Positions 1 through 6,756 of a DNA stretch of 22,323 nt are shown in pieces. Numbering within the stretch: position 1 is the stretch's first letter; each line of letters starts with the position of its first letter. Location of the stretch: positions 1 through 22,323 of the forward strand of contig NZ_CAKRDI010000042.1 in NCBI RefSeq assembly GCF_934309415.1, read 5' to 3'. The notes under the pieces were generated by a model. It had not been told where the DNA came from. It saw only the letters and a list, made by a program, of their open reading frames with translations, and did not search any database. The position numbers were made by a program, and so were the translations under genes. The stretch is from an uncultured Mediterraneibacter sp. (lineage in GTDB: Bacteria; Bacillota; Clostridia; Lachnospirales; Lachnospiraceae).

Positions 1-99
1 CGTAGAGCCGATAAAATAAGGCTTTGCGGACATTTGAGAAGATATAAAAAGATAGTCAAAAAGGCATATATAATTTAATGTAATTTTTAGAAACAATAT

Positions 100-262
100 T
101 AGAGCGTGTCTGAAAAATCATTCCTGCAATCTACATGCTCCACTTTGCGGTATATTTTGTCTTCATTCGGTTGACGTAGCCCGCTACGCTGCCCTCATTC
201 AAACAAAATCTCCCACAAATTGTGACATATATCTTGCAGAAAGCATTTTAAGACACGCTCTA
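100..262. repeat. MITE-like near-palindromic element with 12-bp perfect terminal inverted repeats
   Basis: TAGAGCGTGTCT (100-111) is the exact reverse complement of AGACACGCTCTA (251-262). The interior is also symmetric: folding the element in half aligns most of both arms, and the centre is a perfect CGTAGC-CC-GCTACG hairpin near 175-188. It has no coding capacity. The TA at each outer edge fits the TA target duplication of IS630/Tc1-mariner-type non-autonomous elements, but it could simply be one more palindrome base pair. It lies just past the stop codon of the leftward gene at 283-702, so its RNA would also fold as a long hairpin and could end that transcript. Degenerate relatives occur elsewhere in the window. 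Confidence 0.75.
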
Positions 263-272
263 GAACATTTCT

Positions 273-283
273 AAGACACGTTT
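273..283 (-). repeat. extra end-motif copy of the 100-262 repeat family
   Basis: On the minus strand this reads AAACGTGTCTT, matching the terminal motif of the intact element only about 10 bp away. It touches the stop codon of the 283-702 gene. It may be a remnant of an earlier insertion or part of a composite 3' end. Confidence 0.45.
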
Positions 284-702
284 CAGCTTGGAGTAATTAA
301 AGGATTCAAGGATGTTAATTCATTTTGATTCATCATAATTTCCTGATAGCCATCTTTTTCTAATTCATTTGTTATCTCATCATACAGTTCCTGACAGATG
401 TCAACTCTGGAAGTAGTTCTTAAATTTAAATCATATAAAACATTGTTTGATGAAAATAATTTATCACAGTCAATTCGTGTTACGTGATTGAATGGGTTGC
501 GTTGGATATCAGGTTGTTCGTCACAATAGTGTTGTATTGTGTTATGAATTAACATATAAGGTTTTAAAGTCTGACATTTTACCAGTTCTTTTAAAGAAGA
601 ATCAGATGTCTTGCAAATATACATGTGAGCATGTAATGCAAGATTATCATTGATTGAAGGATAAGGAATTTTTATTCGTATAACATCTTTTGTATTAATC
701 AA
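283..702 (-). CDS. 139-aa protein downstream of a Panacea-domain gene; candidate toxin (MazF/PemK-like fold suspected)
   Basis: It begins with TTG at 702-700, preceded on the minus strand by an AAGGGAG ribosome binding site about 8 bases upstream and inside the previous gene. The first 8 bases overlap the end of the Panacea gene, so the two are probably translationally coupled. I do not recognise the family with certainty. The N-terminus (DVIRIKIPYPSINDN, then HAHMYIC near residues 25-31) alternates short beta strands as small SH3-like barrel toxins of the MazF/PemK group do. The C-terminus is helical and polar. There is no signal peptide or membrane segment. Panacea-domain proteins are known antitoxins that pair with very diverse toxins, so position suggests a toxin or other neutralised effector. 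This function is inferred from context, not shown by a catalytic motif. Confidence 0.6.
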   Translation of the reverse strand: MINTKDVIRIKIPYPSINDNLALHAHMYICKTSDSSLKELVKCQTLKPYMLIHNTIQHYCDEQPDIQRNPFNHVTRIDCDKLFSSNNVLYDLNLRTTSRVDICQELYDEITNELEKDGYQEIMMNQNELTSLNPLITPS

Positions 703-1351
703 TTAACAGTCTCCCTTCGTTGTCTAATTCCACATATACTGGATTATGCAAAGTTTCTGTTTCGGTTAATATAGATAATGTGTCGAAGTTTTCTTCTGTA
801 AGTTTAGCAGCATCAGCTTTATTAAATACGAAATAGTTATTATTTAAGTGAACGATACTGGATGAATCAACTATTTCTATAGGATACATGAGATCAAGAA
901 GTTTGATTAAATGACAATCATTTTCGTTAAAATCTTCTTCAGATAATGCTACCTGATATTCACCGCTCATAATTCGCTTTTCTTTTGCTTTCCAAAGATT
1001 CATCTTATGAGTGAGCTCTGATAACTCTTTTTCGGATAAAGTAGAGACAATAAAAGCACTTTTTTGAGCCCGGGCTATATTGATAGAACTTGGATTTTGA
1101 ATATAGACTAAATCTGCCTGAGCATCAAAATCATTGCGCTCTTTTGTATAATCGCCCCAGACATGGCTAAATACAGGACCACGTTTATAGCCTTTTAAAT
1201 GGCTGAAATCAGGAACTTCTCCGGCTACTTTGGAGAAGGCTTCATATAAAAGAAGAAATTTCTGCAATTTTAATGGAGTATTGTAAGCGTGTTGATTATT
1301 GTTCATCAGCCAACCACTTAAGCATAGCTTGCGCTTGTTTGAATTGATCAT
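695..1351 (-). CDS. Panacea-domain (DUF4065/SocA-like) protein, putative antitoxin
   Basis: A 218-aa cytoplasmic protein. Residues ~25-72 carry the Panacea hallmarks: TPLKLQKFLLLYEAF, then GYKRGPVFSHVWGDY, matching the family's TxLKLQKLLYY...GPV...VY pattern. The domain is known from SocA and from PanA antitoxins, where it binds and neutralises unrelated toxins. The C-terminal ~130 residues are not recognised and may hold the toxin-specific part. The ATG at 1351 follows an excellent AAGGAGGA site 6 bases upstream. The first ~15 residues (INSNKRKLCLSGWLM) look unlike protein, whereas another frame of the same DNA reads DQFKQAQAMLKWLADEQ, a plausible helix; two compensating indels or a sequence error may have scrambled the N-terminus. 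An ATG at codon 16 is a possible alternative start. Confidence 0.75.
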   Translation of the reverse strand: MINSNKRKLCLSGWLMNNNQHAYNTPLKLQKFLLLYEAFSKVAGEVPDFSHLKGYKRGPVFSHVWGDYTKERNDFDAQADLVYIQNPSSINIARAQKSAFIVSTLSEKELSELTHKMNLWKAKEKRIMSGEYQVALSEEDFNENDCHLIKLLDLMYPIEIVDSSSIVHLNNNYFVFNKADAAKLTEENFDTLSILTETETLHNPVYVELDNEGRLLID

Positions 1352-1392
1352 CTGTTATCCTCCTTCTTTTATGAAATAAATGCTGTGTTTAA

Positions 1393-1421
1393 ATCCTATA
1401 CTCAAAACGTATGTTTGTCAA
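1393..1421 (-). promoter_or_regulatory. promoter of the Panacea module
   Basis: On the minus strand TTGACA (1421-1416) is followed 17 bases later by TAGGAT (1398-1393), a good sigma-A match, about 42 bases before the start codon. The spacer holds AAAC-ATAC-GTTT, a small inverted repeat that could be an autoregulatory operator. Confidence 0.6.
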
Positions 1422-1470
1422 TAGAATAGTATATTTTATTACAAATGACAGAAAAAATTGCATTTTCACC

Positions 1471-1529
1471 TTTACACAGATTTAACATTCGCCCGATTTT
1501 ACATTTTACAAACTCCTTTTATTATAAAT
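1471..1529 (+). promoter_or_regulatory. pst operon promoter with PhoP/PhoB-box-like repeats
   Basis: Direct repeats TTTACA (1471-1476), TTAACA (1482-1487), TTTACA (1498-1503) and TTTACA (1505-1510) precede a TATAAA -10-like hexamer at 1524-1529. The first two are exactly 11 bp apart, the spacing of Gram-positive PhoP boxes, TT(A/T/C)ACA. No proper -35 sits 17 bp from the -10, as expected for an activator-dependent promoter. PhoB encoded at 6082 is the likely activator. Confidence 0.6.
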
Positions 1530-1602
1530 ACCGTGGTTGAAATGAAGAAAACACACAAATACTAAGATGAGAACAATCTAAGTGAAAAAGGAGATTATTA
1601 AA

Positions 1603-2538
1603 ATGAAAATGAAAAAGTTTATTGCATTAATGGCAGTTACAGGAATGATCGCTTCTATGGCAGCAGGATGTGGAAGCAGTTCTGATTCATCAGATAATAC
1701 AGCAGACGGAAATACAGATACAACAGCAGATACAGCATCTTCTGACTGGGATGATACAAGCGATATCACAATCGTTTCCCGTGAGGATGGATCAGGAACA
1801 AGAGGAGCGTTCATCGAGCTGTTCGGAATTGAACAGAAACAGGATGATGGAACAAAAGTAGATATGACAACAACAGATGCACAGATCACAAACAATACAT
1901 CTGTTATGATGACAACCGTTGCAGACAACGAATATGCAATCGGATACATCTCTCTTGGATCTCTTGATGACAGTGTAAAAGCTCTGAAGATTGATGGAGC
2001 TGAGGCAACAGCAGACAACATTGAAAACGGATCTTACAAAGTATCCAGACCATTTAACATTGCAGTAAAGAAAGACCTGAACAATGATGTGGCAAAAGAT
2101 TTCATGAGCTTTATTATGAGCACAGAAGGACAGAAAGTAGTTGCAGATGAGAAGTACATCCCGGTAGCAGATGTAACAGATTACGCTGGAACAAAACCTT
2201 CAGGAAGCTGTGTAGTTGGTGGATCTTCTTCTGTATCTCCTCTGATGGAGAAACTGATCGAGGCTTACAAGACAGTAAATCCGGATGCAAGCATTGAACT
2301 TCAGACATCCGATTCTACAACAGGTATGACATCTACAATCGAAGGAAGCTATGATATCGGTATGGCATCCAGAGAACTGAAAGATGAAGAAGCAGCAGAG
2401 CTTGAACCTACAGTAATCGCTACAGATGGTATCGCGGTAATCGTAAATAAAGACAACCCGACAGATGAACTTTCTTCCGATCAGGTAAAATCTATCTACA
2501 CAGGAGAGGTTTATACATGGGATGAAGTTACAAAGTAA
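1603..2538 (+). CDS. pstS: phosphate ABC transporter substrate-binding lipoprotein PstS, circularly permuted
   Basis: Extracytoplasmic phosphate receptor, 311 aa. The start at 1603 is chosen because AAAAAGGAG lies 9 bases upstream; the in-frame GTG at 1582 overlaps that site. Residues 1-23 form a lipoprotein signal ending in AAGC (Cys23), followed by a Ser/Asp/Thr-rich linker to ~54. Residues ~55-188 contain ITIVSREDGSGTR, YAIGYISLGSLDDSVKALKIDG and SRPFNIA, which form the second half of an ordinary PstS. Residues ~202-311 contain GGSSSVSPLMEKL, SYDIGMASRELKDEE, DGIAVIVNKDNP and IYTGEVYTWDEV, which form the first half. All phosphate-site motifs are present, but the order is swapped and the protein ends where the normal domain would run into SREDGSGTR. 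Family assignment is firm; the permutation follows from motif order. Confidence 0.93.
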   Translation: MKMKKFIALMAVTGMIASMAAGCGSSSDSSDNTADGNTDTTADTASSDWDDTSDITIVSREDGSGTRGAFIELFGIEQKQDDGTKVDMTTTDAQITNNTSVMMTTVADNEYAIGYISLGSLDDSVKALKIDGAEATADNIENGSYKVSRPFNIAVKKDLNNDVAKDFMSFIMSTEGQKVVADEKYIPVADVTDYAGTKPSGSCVVGGSSSVSPLMEKLIEAYKTVNPDASIELQTSDSTTGMTSTIEGSYDIGMASRELKDEEAAELEPTVIATDGIAVIVNKDNPTDELSSDQVKSIYTGEVYTWDEVTK

Positions 2539-2607
2539 GCTTTAAATGATTGTTAAAAGTAAACATTTGACGGAGTGAGAATGTGATACAAAAGTAAAGC
2601 AGTTGCA

Positions 2608-2646
2608 GGAATTTACCGGTTTTCATTCAAAGTATCGGTAAATTCC
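2608..2646 (+). promoter_or_regulatory. intra-operon hairpin between pstS and pstC
   Basis: GGAATTTACCG (2608-2618) pairs perfectly with CGGTAAATTCC (2636-2646) around a 17-base loop. No T-run follows, so it is unlikely to be a full terminator. In a 170-base gap after pstS it may protect or trim the pstS mRNA, letting the binding protein be made in excess over the transporter, as is common for such operons. Confidence 0.6.
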
Positions 2647-2708
2647 GTTGTCGCATGAAGAATGCGTAGAATAGAACAGCTTTAGAAATTTAAGAGGAAA
2701 ACAATACT

Positions 2709-3602
2709 ATGAAATCAAAAGCAGTGACTGAGAAAGTCATGCGGGGAGTGTTCTTCATTGCCGCCTGTGCTTCGGTGCTGGCGGTAGCTCTCATTTGCAT
2801 CTTCCTGTTTGCAAATGGTATCCCTGCGATCAGACAAATTGGAGTTGTAAAATTCCTGACAGGAGACATCTGGCGTCCGGGAAATGAACTTTTCGGAATC
2901 TTCCCGATGATCCTTGGAAGTATTTATGTGACAGCAGGAGCCATCGTGTTTGGCGTTCCGATCGGAATCCTTACTTCGGTATTTATGGCAATGTACTGTC
3001 CGAAGAAAATTTATAAACCACTGAAATCAGCAACAGAACTTCTTGCGGGAATTCCATCTGTTGTCTATGGATTCTTTGGTATGGTTGTGATTGTACCGAT
3101 CATTCGTGATTTTGGAAAATGGATGAAGGCAATGAATCTGGTAGAAAGATCCGGTGACGGAAAAGGAATTCTCACAACATCCATCGTACTGGGAATGATG
3201 ATTCTTCCGACGATTATCGGAACAACAGAAAGTGCGATGCGTTCAGTTCCGACACAGTACTATGAAGGAGCACTTGCTCTGGGGGCAACCCATGAGAGAA
3301 GTATTTTCACAGTTGTGATCCCGGCAGCAAAATCCGGTGTGATTGCAGGAATCGTACTTGGAATCGGACGCGCTATCGGTGAGACAATGGCCGTTATCAT
3401 GATCTGTGGAAACCAGCCGAGACTGGCACAGAATATCCTGATGGGTGTGCGTACACTGACAGGAAACATCGTAATCGAGATGGGATATGCTACAGGACTT
3501 CACAGAGAAGCACTGATCGCAACCGGTGTGGTACTGTTTGTATTTATCCTGATCATCAATTTCAGTGTGGCACTGATCAAGAGGAGGGGCGAGCATGAGT
3601 GA
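2709..3602 (+). CDS. pstC: phosphate ABC transporter permease PstC
   Basis: 297-aa membrane subunit that forms the phosphate channel with PstA. The ATG at 2709 follows an AAGAGGA site. The first transmembrane helix is at ~14-36, and further hydrophobic segments lie near 64-97, 109-132, 155-173, 207-231 and 270-290, giving the expected six. The cytoplasmic EAA loop that contacts PstB is at ~186-226 (EGALALGATHERSIF, then GIGRAIGETMAV). ELLAGIPSVVYGFFG (110-124) is a signature shared by PstC and PstA. The gene overlaps pstA by 8 bases. Confidence 0.95.
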   Translation: MKSKAVTEKVMRGVFFIAACASVLAVALICIFLFANGIPAIRQIGVVKFLTGDIWRPGNELFGIFPMILGSIYVTAGAIVFGVPIGILTSVFMAMYCPKKIYKPLKSATELLAGIPSVVYGFFGMVVIVPIIRDFGKWMKAMNLVERSGDGKGILTTSIVLGMMILPTIIGTTESAMRSVPTQYYEGALALGATHERSIFTVVIPAAKSGVIAGIVLGIGRAIGETMAVIMICGNQPRLAQNILMGVRTLTGNIVIEMGYATGLHREALIATGVVLFVFILIINFSVALIKRRGEHE

Positions 3603-4536
3603 AAGAGTACAGGAAAGAAAGAATATCAATTCATCTACTCAGCCTGAACGTAAAAAACCGTCAGAGCAGGCAGCTGTGAACAGACAGTCTGTAGCGGATA
3701 AGTTCAAAACTTATCTGAGACATCCGGGTTCCATGATCACAATGCTTCTTGTTATGCTGGCAGCAATTATTACATTTGCAGTGCTGATCTTTCTGATTGC
3801 GTATGTTCTTGTGAATGGAGTACCGTATATCAAACCATCGTTGTTCTCTTTACATTATACTTCGGAAAATGCATCGGTAGTTCCGGCACTGGTAAATACA
3901 ATTGTAATGACATTGCTTTCTCTTTTGATTGCAGTACCGTTTGGTATTTTCTCAGCGATTTTCCTTGTGGAATATGCAGGAAGAGGAAATAAATTTGTAA
4001 ATGTGATTCGACTGACAACAGAGACACTTTCAGGAATCCCATCGATTGTATATGGCCTGTTTGGTATGTTGTTCTTTGTAAATACACTGCACTGGGGATT
4101 CTCCATTCTGGCGGGTGCATTTACCTTATCGATTATGATTCTTCCACTGATCATGCGTCAGACAGAGGAATCACTGAAAGCAGTTCCGGATTCCTACAGA
4201 GAAGGAAGTTTCGGACTGGGAGCAGGAAAACTTCGTACGGTATTCCGCATTGTACTTCCAACAGCAGTACCTGGAATTCTGGCAGGTGTCATTCTTTCCA
4301 TCGGACGTATCGTAGGAGAGACAGCAGCACTGATCTATACAGCAGGTACAGTAGCGCAGATTCCGAAGAATGTATTCGGATCAGGACGTACATTGGCAGT
4401 TCATATGTACAATCTTTCAAGTGAAGGACTGTATATGGATCAGGCCTATGCGACAGCAGTTATTTTGCTTGTACTGGTTGTGCTGATCAACACATTGTCA
4501 GGTGTGATCGCAAGAAAACTGGCGAGTGCAGAGTAG
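3595..4536 (+). CDS. pstA: phosphate ABC transporter permease PstA
   Basis: 313-aa partner of PstC. The ATG at 3595 overlaps the pstC end and follows a strong AGGAGGGG site, implying coupled translation. A charged cytoplasmic N-terminal tail of ~45 residues precedes the first membrane helix at ~48-73 and is longer than in many PstA proteins. ETLSGIPSIVYGLFG (143-157) parallels the PstC signature. The EAA coupling loop spans ~203-243 (EGSFGLGAGKLRTVF, then SIGRIVGETAAL). Six membrane segments are predicted by eye. Confidence 0.95.
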   Translation: MSERVQERKNINSSTQPERKKPSEQAAVNRQSVADKFKTYLRHPGSMITMLLVMLAAIITFAVLIFLIAYVLVNGVPYIKPSLFSLHYTSENASVVPALVNTIVMTLLSLLIAVPFGIFSAIFLVEYAGRGNKFVNVIRLTTETLSGIPSIVYGLFGMLFFVNTLHWGFSILAGAFTLSIMILPLIMRQTEESLKAVPDSYREGSFGLGAGKLRTVFRIVLPTAVPGILAGVILSIGRIVGETAALIYTAGTVAQIPKNVFGSGRTLAVHMYNLSSEGLYMDQAYATAVILLVLVVLINTLSGVIARKLASAE

Positions 4537-4581
4537 AGAATCTAGTGTACTGTATCATTATACGAGATGTGAATGAGACAG

Positions 4582-4610
4582 CACACTCTAGAGTGTGTCG
4601 GATAATCACA
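4582..4610. repeat. degenerate end copy of the 100-262 repeat family with a 16-bp perfect palindrome
   Basis: CACACTCTAGAGTGTG (4582-4597) is perfectly palindromic, and its right half continues as GAGTGTGTCGGATAATCA, matching the repeat family's end. It lies in the 112-base pstA-pstB gap, the only break in the distal part of the operon, and could form an mRNA hairpin affecting pstB. Confidence 0.6.
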
Positions 4611-4648
4611 TAAGAATTAAGGGAAATCCCTGGAGAGGATAAAGAAAA

Positions 4649-5398
4649 ATGTCAAAATTAAGTGTCAAAAATCTTGATTTGTATTACGGAGATTTCAAAG
4701 CTCTGAAAGATATTAATCTTGAGATTGAAGCAAATAAAATCACTGCATTTATCGGGCCTAGCGGCTGTGGTAAATCAACTTTATTAAAATCAATTAACCG
4801 AATGAACGATCTGGTGGAAGGATGCCGGATCGATGGAGATATCCTGCTGGATGGACAGAGTGTTTTTAAAGGTATGGATGTGAATGTGCTCCGTAAAAGA
4901 GTTGGAATGGTATTCCAGAAACCGAATCCGTTCCCGATGAGTATTTATGATAATATTGCTTACGGACCACGTACGCATGGAATCAGATCGAAAGCAAAGC
5001 TGGATGATATCGTAGAAAAATCACTCCGTAATGCGGCAATCTGGGATGAATGTAAAGACAGACTGAAGAAGAGCGCACTTGGGATGTCCGGTGGACAGCA
5101 GCAGAGACTCTGTATTGCGCGTGCACTTGCAGTGGAACCGGAAGTTCTGCTGATGGATGAGCCTACATCTGCACTGGATCCAATCTCTACATCTAAGATT
5201 GAAGACCTTGCGATGGAATTGAAAAAGGACTATACTATTGTCATGGTTACACATAATATGCAGCAGGCAGTCCGTATTTCAGACAACACTGCATTTTTCC
5301 TTCTTGGAGAAGTGATTGAATATAATAACACAGAGACATTGTTTTCTGTTCCGGCGAATAAGAAGACAGAGGATTATATCACAGGGAGGTTTGGCTAA
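4649..5398 (+). CDS. pstB: phosphate ABC transporter ATP-binding protein PstB
   Basis: 249-aa cytoplasmic ATPase powering phosphate import, of normal family length. Walker [10 protein letters not shown] is at 36-44, the ABC signature SGGQQQR starts at 147, and Walker [13 protein letters not shown] has catalytic Glu171. The H-loop reads VMVTHNM. The PstB-typical [20 protein letters not shown] stretch follows the Q-loop. The ATG at 4649 has GGAGAGG ~11 bases upstream. Only 3 bases separate it from phoU. Confidence 0.97.
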   Translation: MSKLSVKNLDLYYGDFKALKDINLEIEANKITAFIGPSGCGKSTLLKSINRMNDLVEGCRIDGDILLDGQSVFKGMDVNVLRKRVGMVFQKPNPFPMSIYDNIAYGPRTHGIRSKAKLDDIVEKSLRNAAIWDECKDRLKKSALGMSGGQQQRLCIARALAVEPEVLLMDEPTSALDPISTSKIEDLAMELKKDYTIVMVTHNMQQAVRISDNTAFFLLGEVIEYNNTETLFSVPANKKTEDYITGRFG

Positions 5399-5401
5399 GT
5401 T

Positions 5402-6070
5402 ATGCGTAACAGATTTGATATGCAGCTTCATCAGTTGGATGAACAGCTTACACGTATGGGAGAATTATGTGAACAGGCAATTGCAAAAGCAACACAGGCG
5501 CTCAAAGAAGGCAGTGTAGAACAGGCAAGAATCGTAGTTGCAGAGGATGAAGAGATTGACCAGATGGAGAAGGAGATCGAGCGTCTCTGCCTGAAACTTC
5601 TGCTTCAGCAGCAGCCGGTAGCCAGAGATTTAAGAAGAATTTCTGCTGCTCTTAAGATGATTACAGATATGGAGCGAATTGGCGATCAGACTTCGGATAT
5701 TGCTGAGATTATTATTTCATCAAAAGACAAGGGAGTAAGTCGGGATCTGGAACTGATGGTTGAGATGGCGAGCGGGGTCAGCAAGATGGTTCGTGACAGT
5801 ATCACAGCTTATGTTCAGAAAGATCTGGAACTTGCACGTGAAGTGATGGAATCAGATGATCAGATTGATGACTATTTTGATGAAATCCGTGACCGTATGA
5901 TCGAGTATATCAAGAAGGAGCATGGAGAGCAGGGAAGAAGGATTTTTGACCTGATTATGGTGACAAAATATCTGGAACGAATCGGCGATCATGCAACGAA
6001 TATTGCAGAGTGGGTAGAATTCTCTATCACAGGAGTACACAAAGACAGTGCGGTGCTGCACGAGAGTTAA
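5402..6070 (+). CDS. phoU: phosphate signalling regulator PhoU
   Basis: 222-aa all-helical cytoplasmic protein that links Pst transporter activity to the PhoR kinase and damps the response when phosphate is plentiful. It has the two tandem three-helix repeats of the family, each ending in a metal-binding motif: ERIGDQTSDIAEI (from 91) and ERIGDHATNIAEW (from 192). The ATG at 5402 is preceded by GGGAGG about 12 bases upstream, inside the end of pstB. The position between pstB and phoBR fits its role as go-between. Confidence 0.96.
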   Translation: MRNRFDMQLHQLDEQLTRMGELCEQAIAKATQALKEGSVEQARIVVAEDEEIDQMEKEIERLCLKLLLQQQPVARDLRRISAALKMITDMERIGDQTSDIAEIIISSKDKGVSRDLELMVEMASGVSKMVRDSITAYVQKDLELAREVMESDDQIDDYFDEIRDRMIEYIKKEHGEQGRRIFDLIMVTKYLERIGDHATNIAEWVEFSITGVHKDSAVLHES

Positions 6071-6081
6071 AGGAGAAGAAG

Positions 6082-6756
6082 ATGATCTATTGTGTAGAAG
6101 ATGATGATAACATCAGAGAATTGGTGATTTATACATTGGAAACAACAGGTCTGAAGGCAAAAGGATTTGCAGATGGAACAGCATTTATGGAAGCTCTGGC
6201 GTTTGATACGCCAGAGCTCATTCTGCTTGATATCATGTTGCCTGGAGATGATGGACTTGTACTTTTGAAGAAGTTAAAAGCTTCCTCAAAGACGAAAGAT
6301 ATTCCGGTAATTATGGTGACGGCAAAGGGATCGGAGTATGATAAGGTGATCGGACTGGATTCCGGAGCGGATGATTATGTGACCAAACCATTTGGAATGA
6401 TGGAACTGGTATCCAGAATTAAGGCGGTATTAAGAAGAACAGGAAAGACACAGACACAGAATGATATGGATGTGGCCGGAGTACACATTAATGTTAAGAA
6501 GCATGAAGTGACAGTCAGTGGAAAAGAAGTGATTCTGACATTAAAAGAATTCGAACTTCTGGAAAAACTGATGCGGAATCAGGGAATTGTCCTGACACGT
6601 GACCAGCTTCTGACAGAGATCTGGGGCTATGATTTTGATGGCGAGACGAGAACGGTGGATGTACATATCCGTACTCTGCGTCAGAAACTGGGAAATAAAG
6701 GTGAGATTATTCAGACTGTCCGCGGGGTTGGATACCGGATAGGAGGAGACGCATGA
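6082..6756 (+). CDS. phoB: PhoB/PhoP-type response regulator (OmpR family)
   Basis: 224-aa DNA-binding regulator. The start at 6082 (MIYCVEDDDN) is chosen because AAAGGAG lies just upstream, overlapping the phoU stop; a longer in-frame reading from 6010 would sit inside phoU. The receiver domain covers 1-115, with the acidic cluster EDDD (6-9), phosphoacceptor Asp50 in LLDIMLPG, the MVTAKG switch Thr and Lys in TKPFG. The winged-helix OmpR-type domain covers ~130-222 (LTLKEFELLEKLMRN, DVHIRTLRQKLG, VRGVGYR). It likely binds the TTTACA-type repeats before pstS. Its last 4 bases overlap phoR. Confidence 0.93.
   Translation: MIYCVEDDDNIRELVIYTLETTGLKAKGFADGTAFMEALAFDTPELILLDIMLPGDDGLVLLKKLKASSKTKDIPVIMVTAKGSEYDKVIGLDSGADDYVTKPFGMMELVSRIKAVLRRTGKTQTQNDMDVAGVHINVKKHEVTVSGKEVILTLKEFELLEKLMRNQGIVLTRDQLLTEIWGYDFDGETRTVDVHIRTLRQKLGNKGEIIQTVRGVGYRIGGDA

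Noticed and set aside
1..99. Possible end of an integrated element or a tRNA attachment site at the left edge
   Set aside because: I found no tRNA remnant, integrase or direct repeat; only AT-rich sequence with a weak AGCC/GGCT hairpin near 6-24.
1582..1602. GTG start giving pstS seven extra residues
   Set aside because: The GTG overlaps the AAAAAGGAG ribosome site that serves ATG 1603, and the signal peptide is normal from 1603.
1578..2021. 147-aa open frame on the minus strand across pstS
   Set aside because: It is antisense to a well-supported gene, lacks a ribosome binding site, and its Ser/Val-rich composition is what the complement of pstS codons gives.
6010..6081. Longer N-terminus for the response regulator
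   Set aside because: It would lie inside phoU; ATG 6082 has its own AAAGGAG and begins exactly as receiver domains do.
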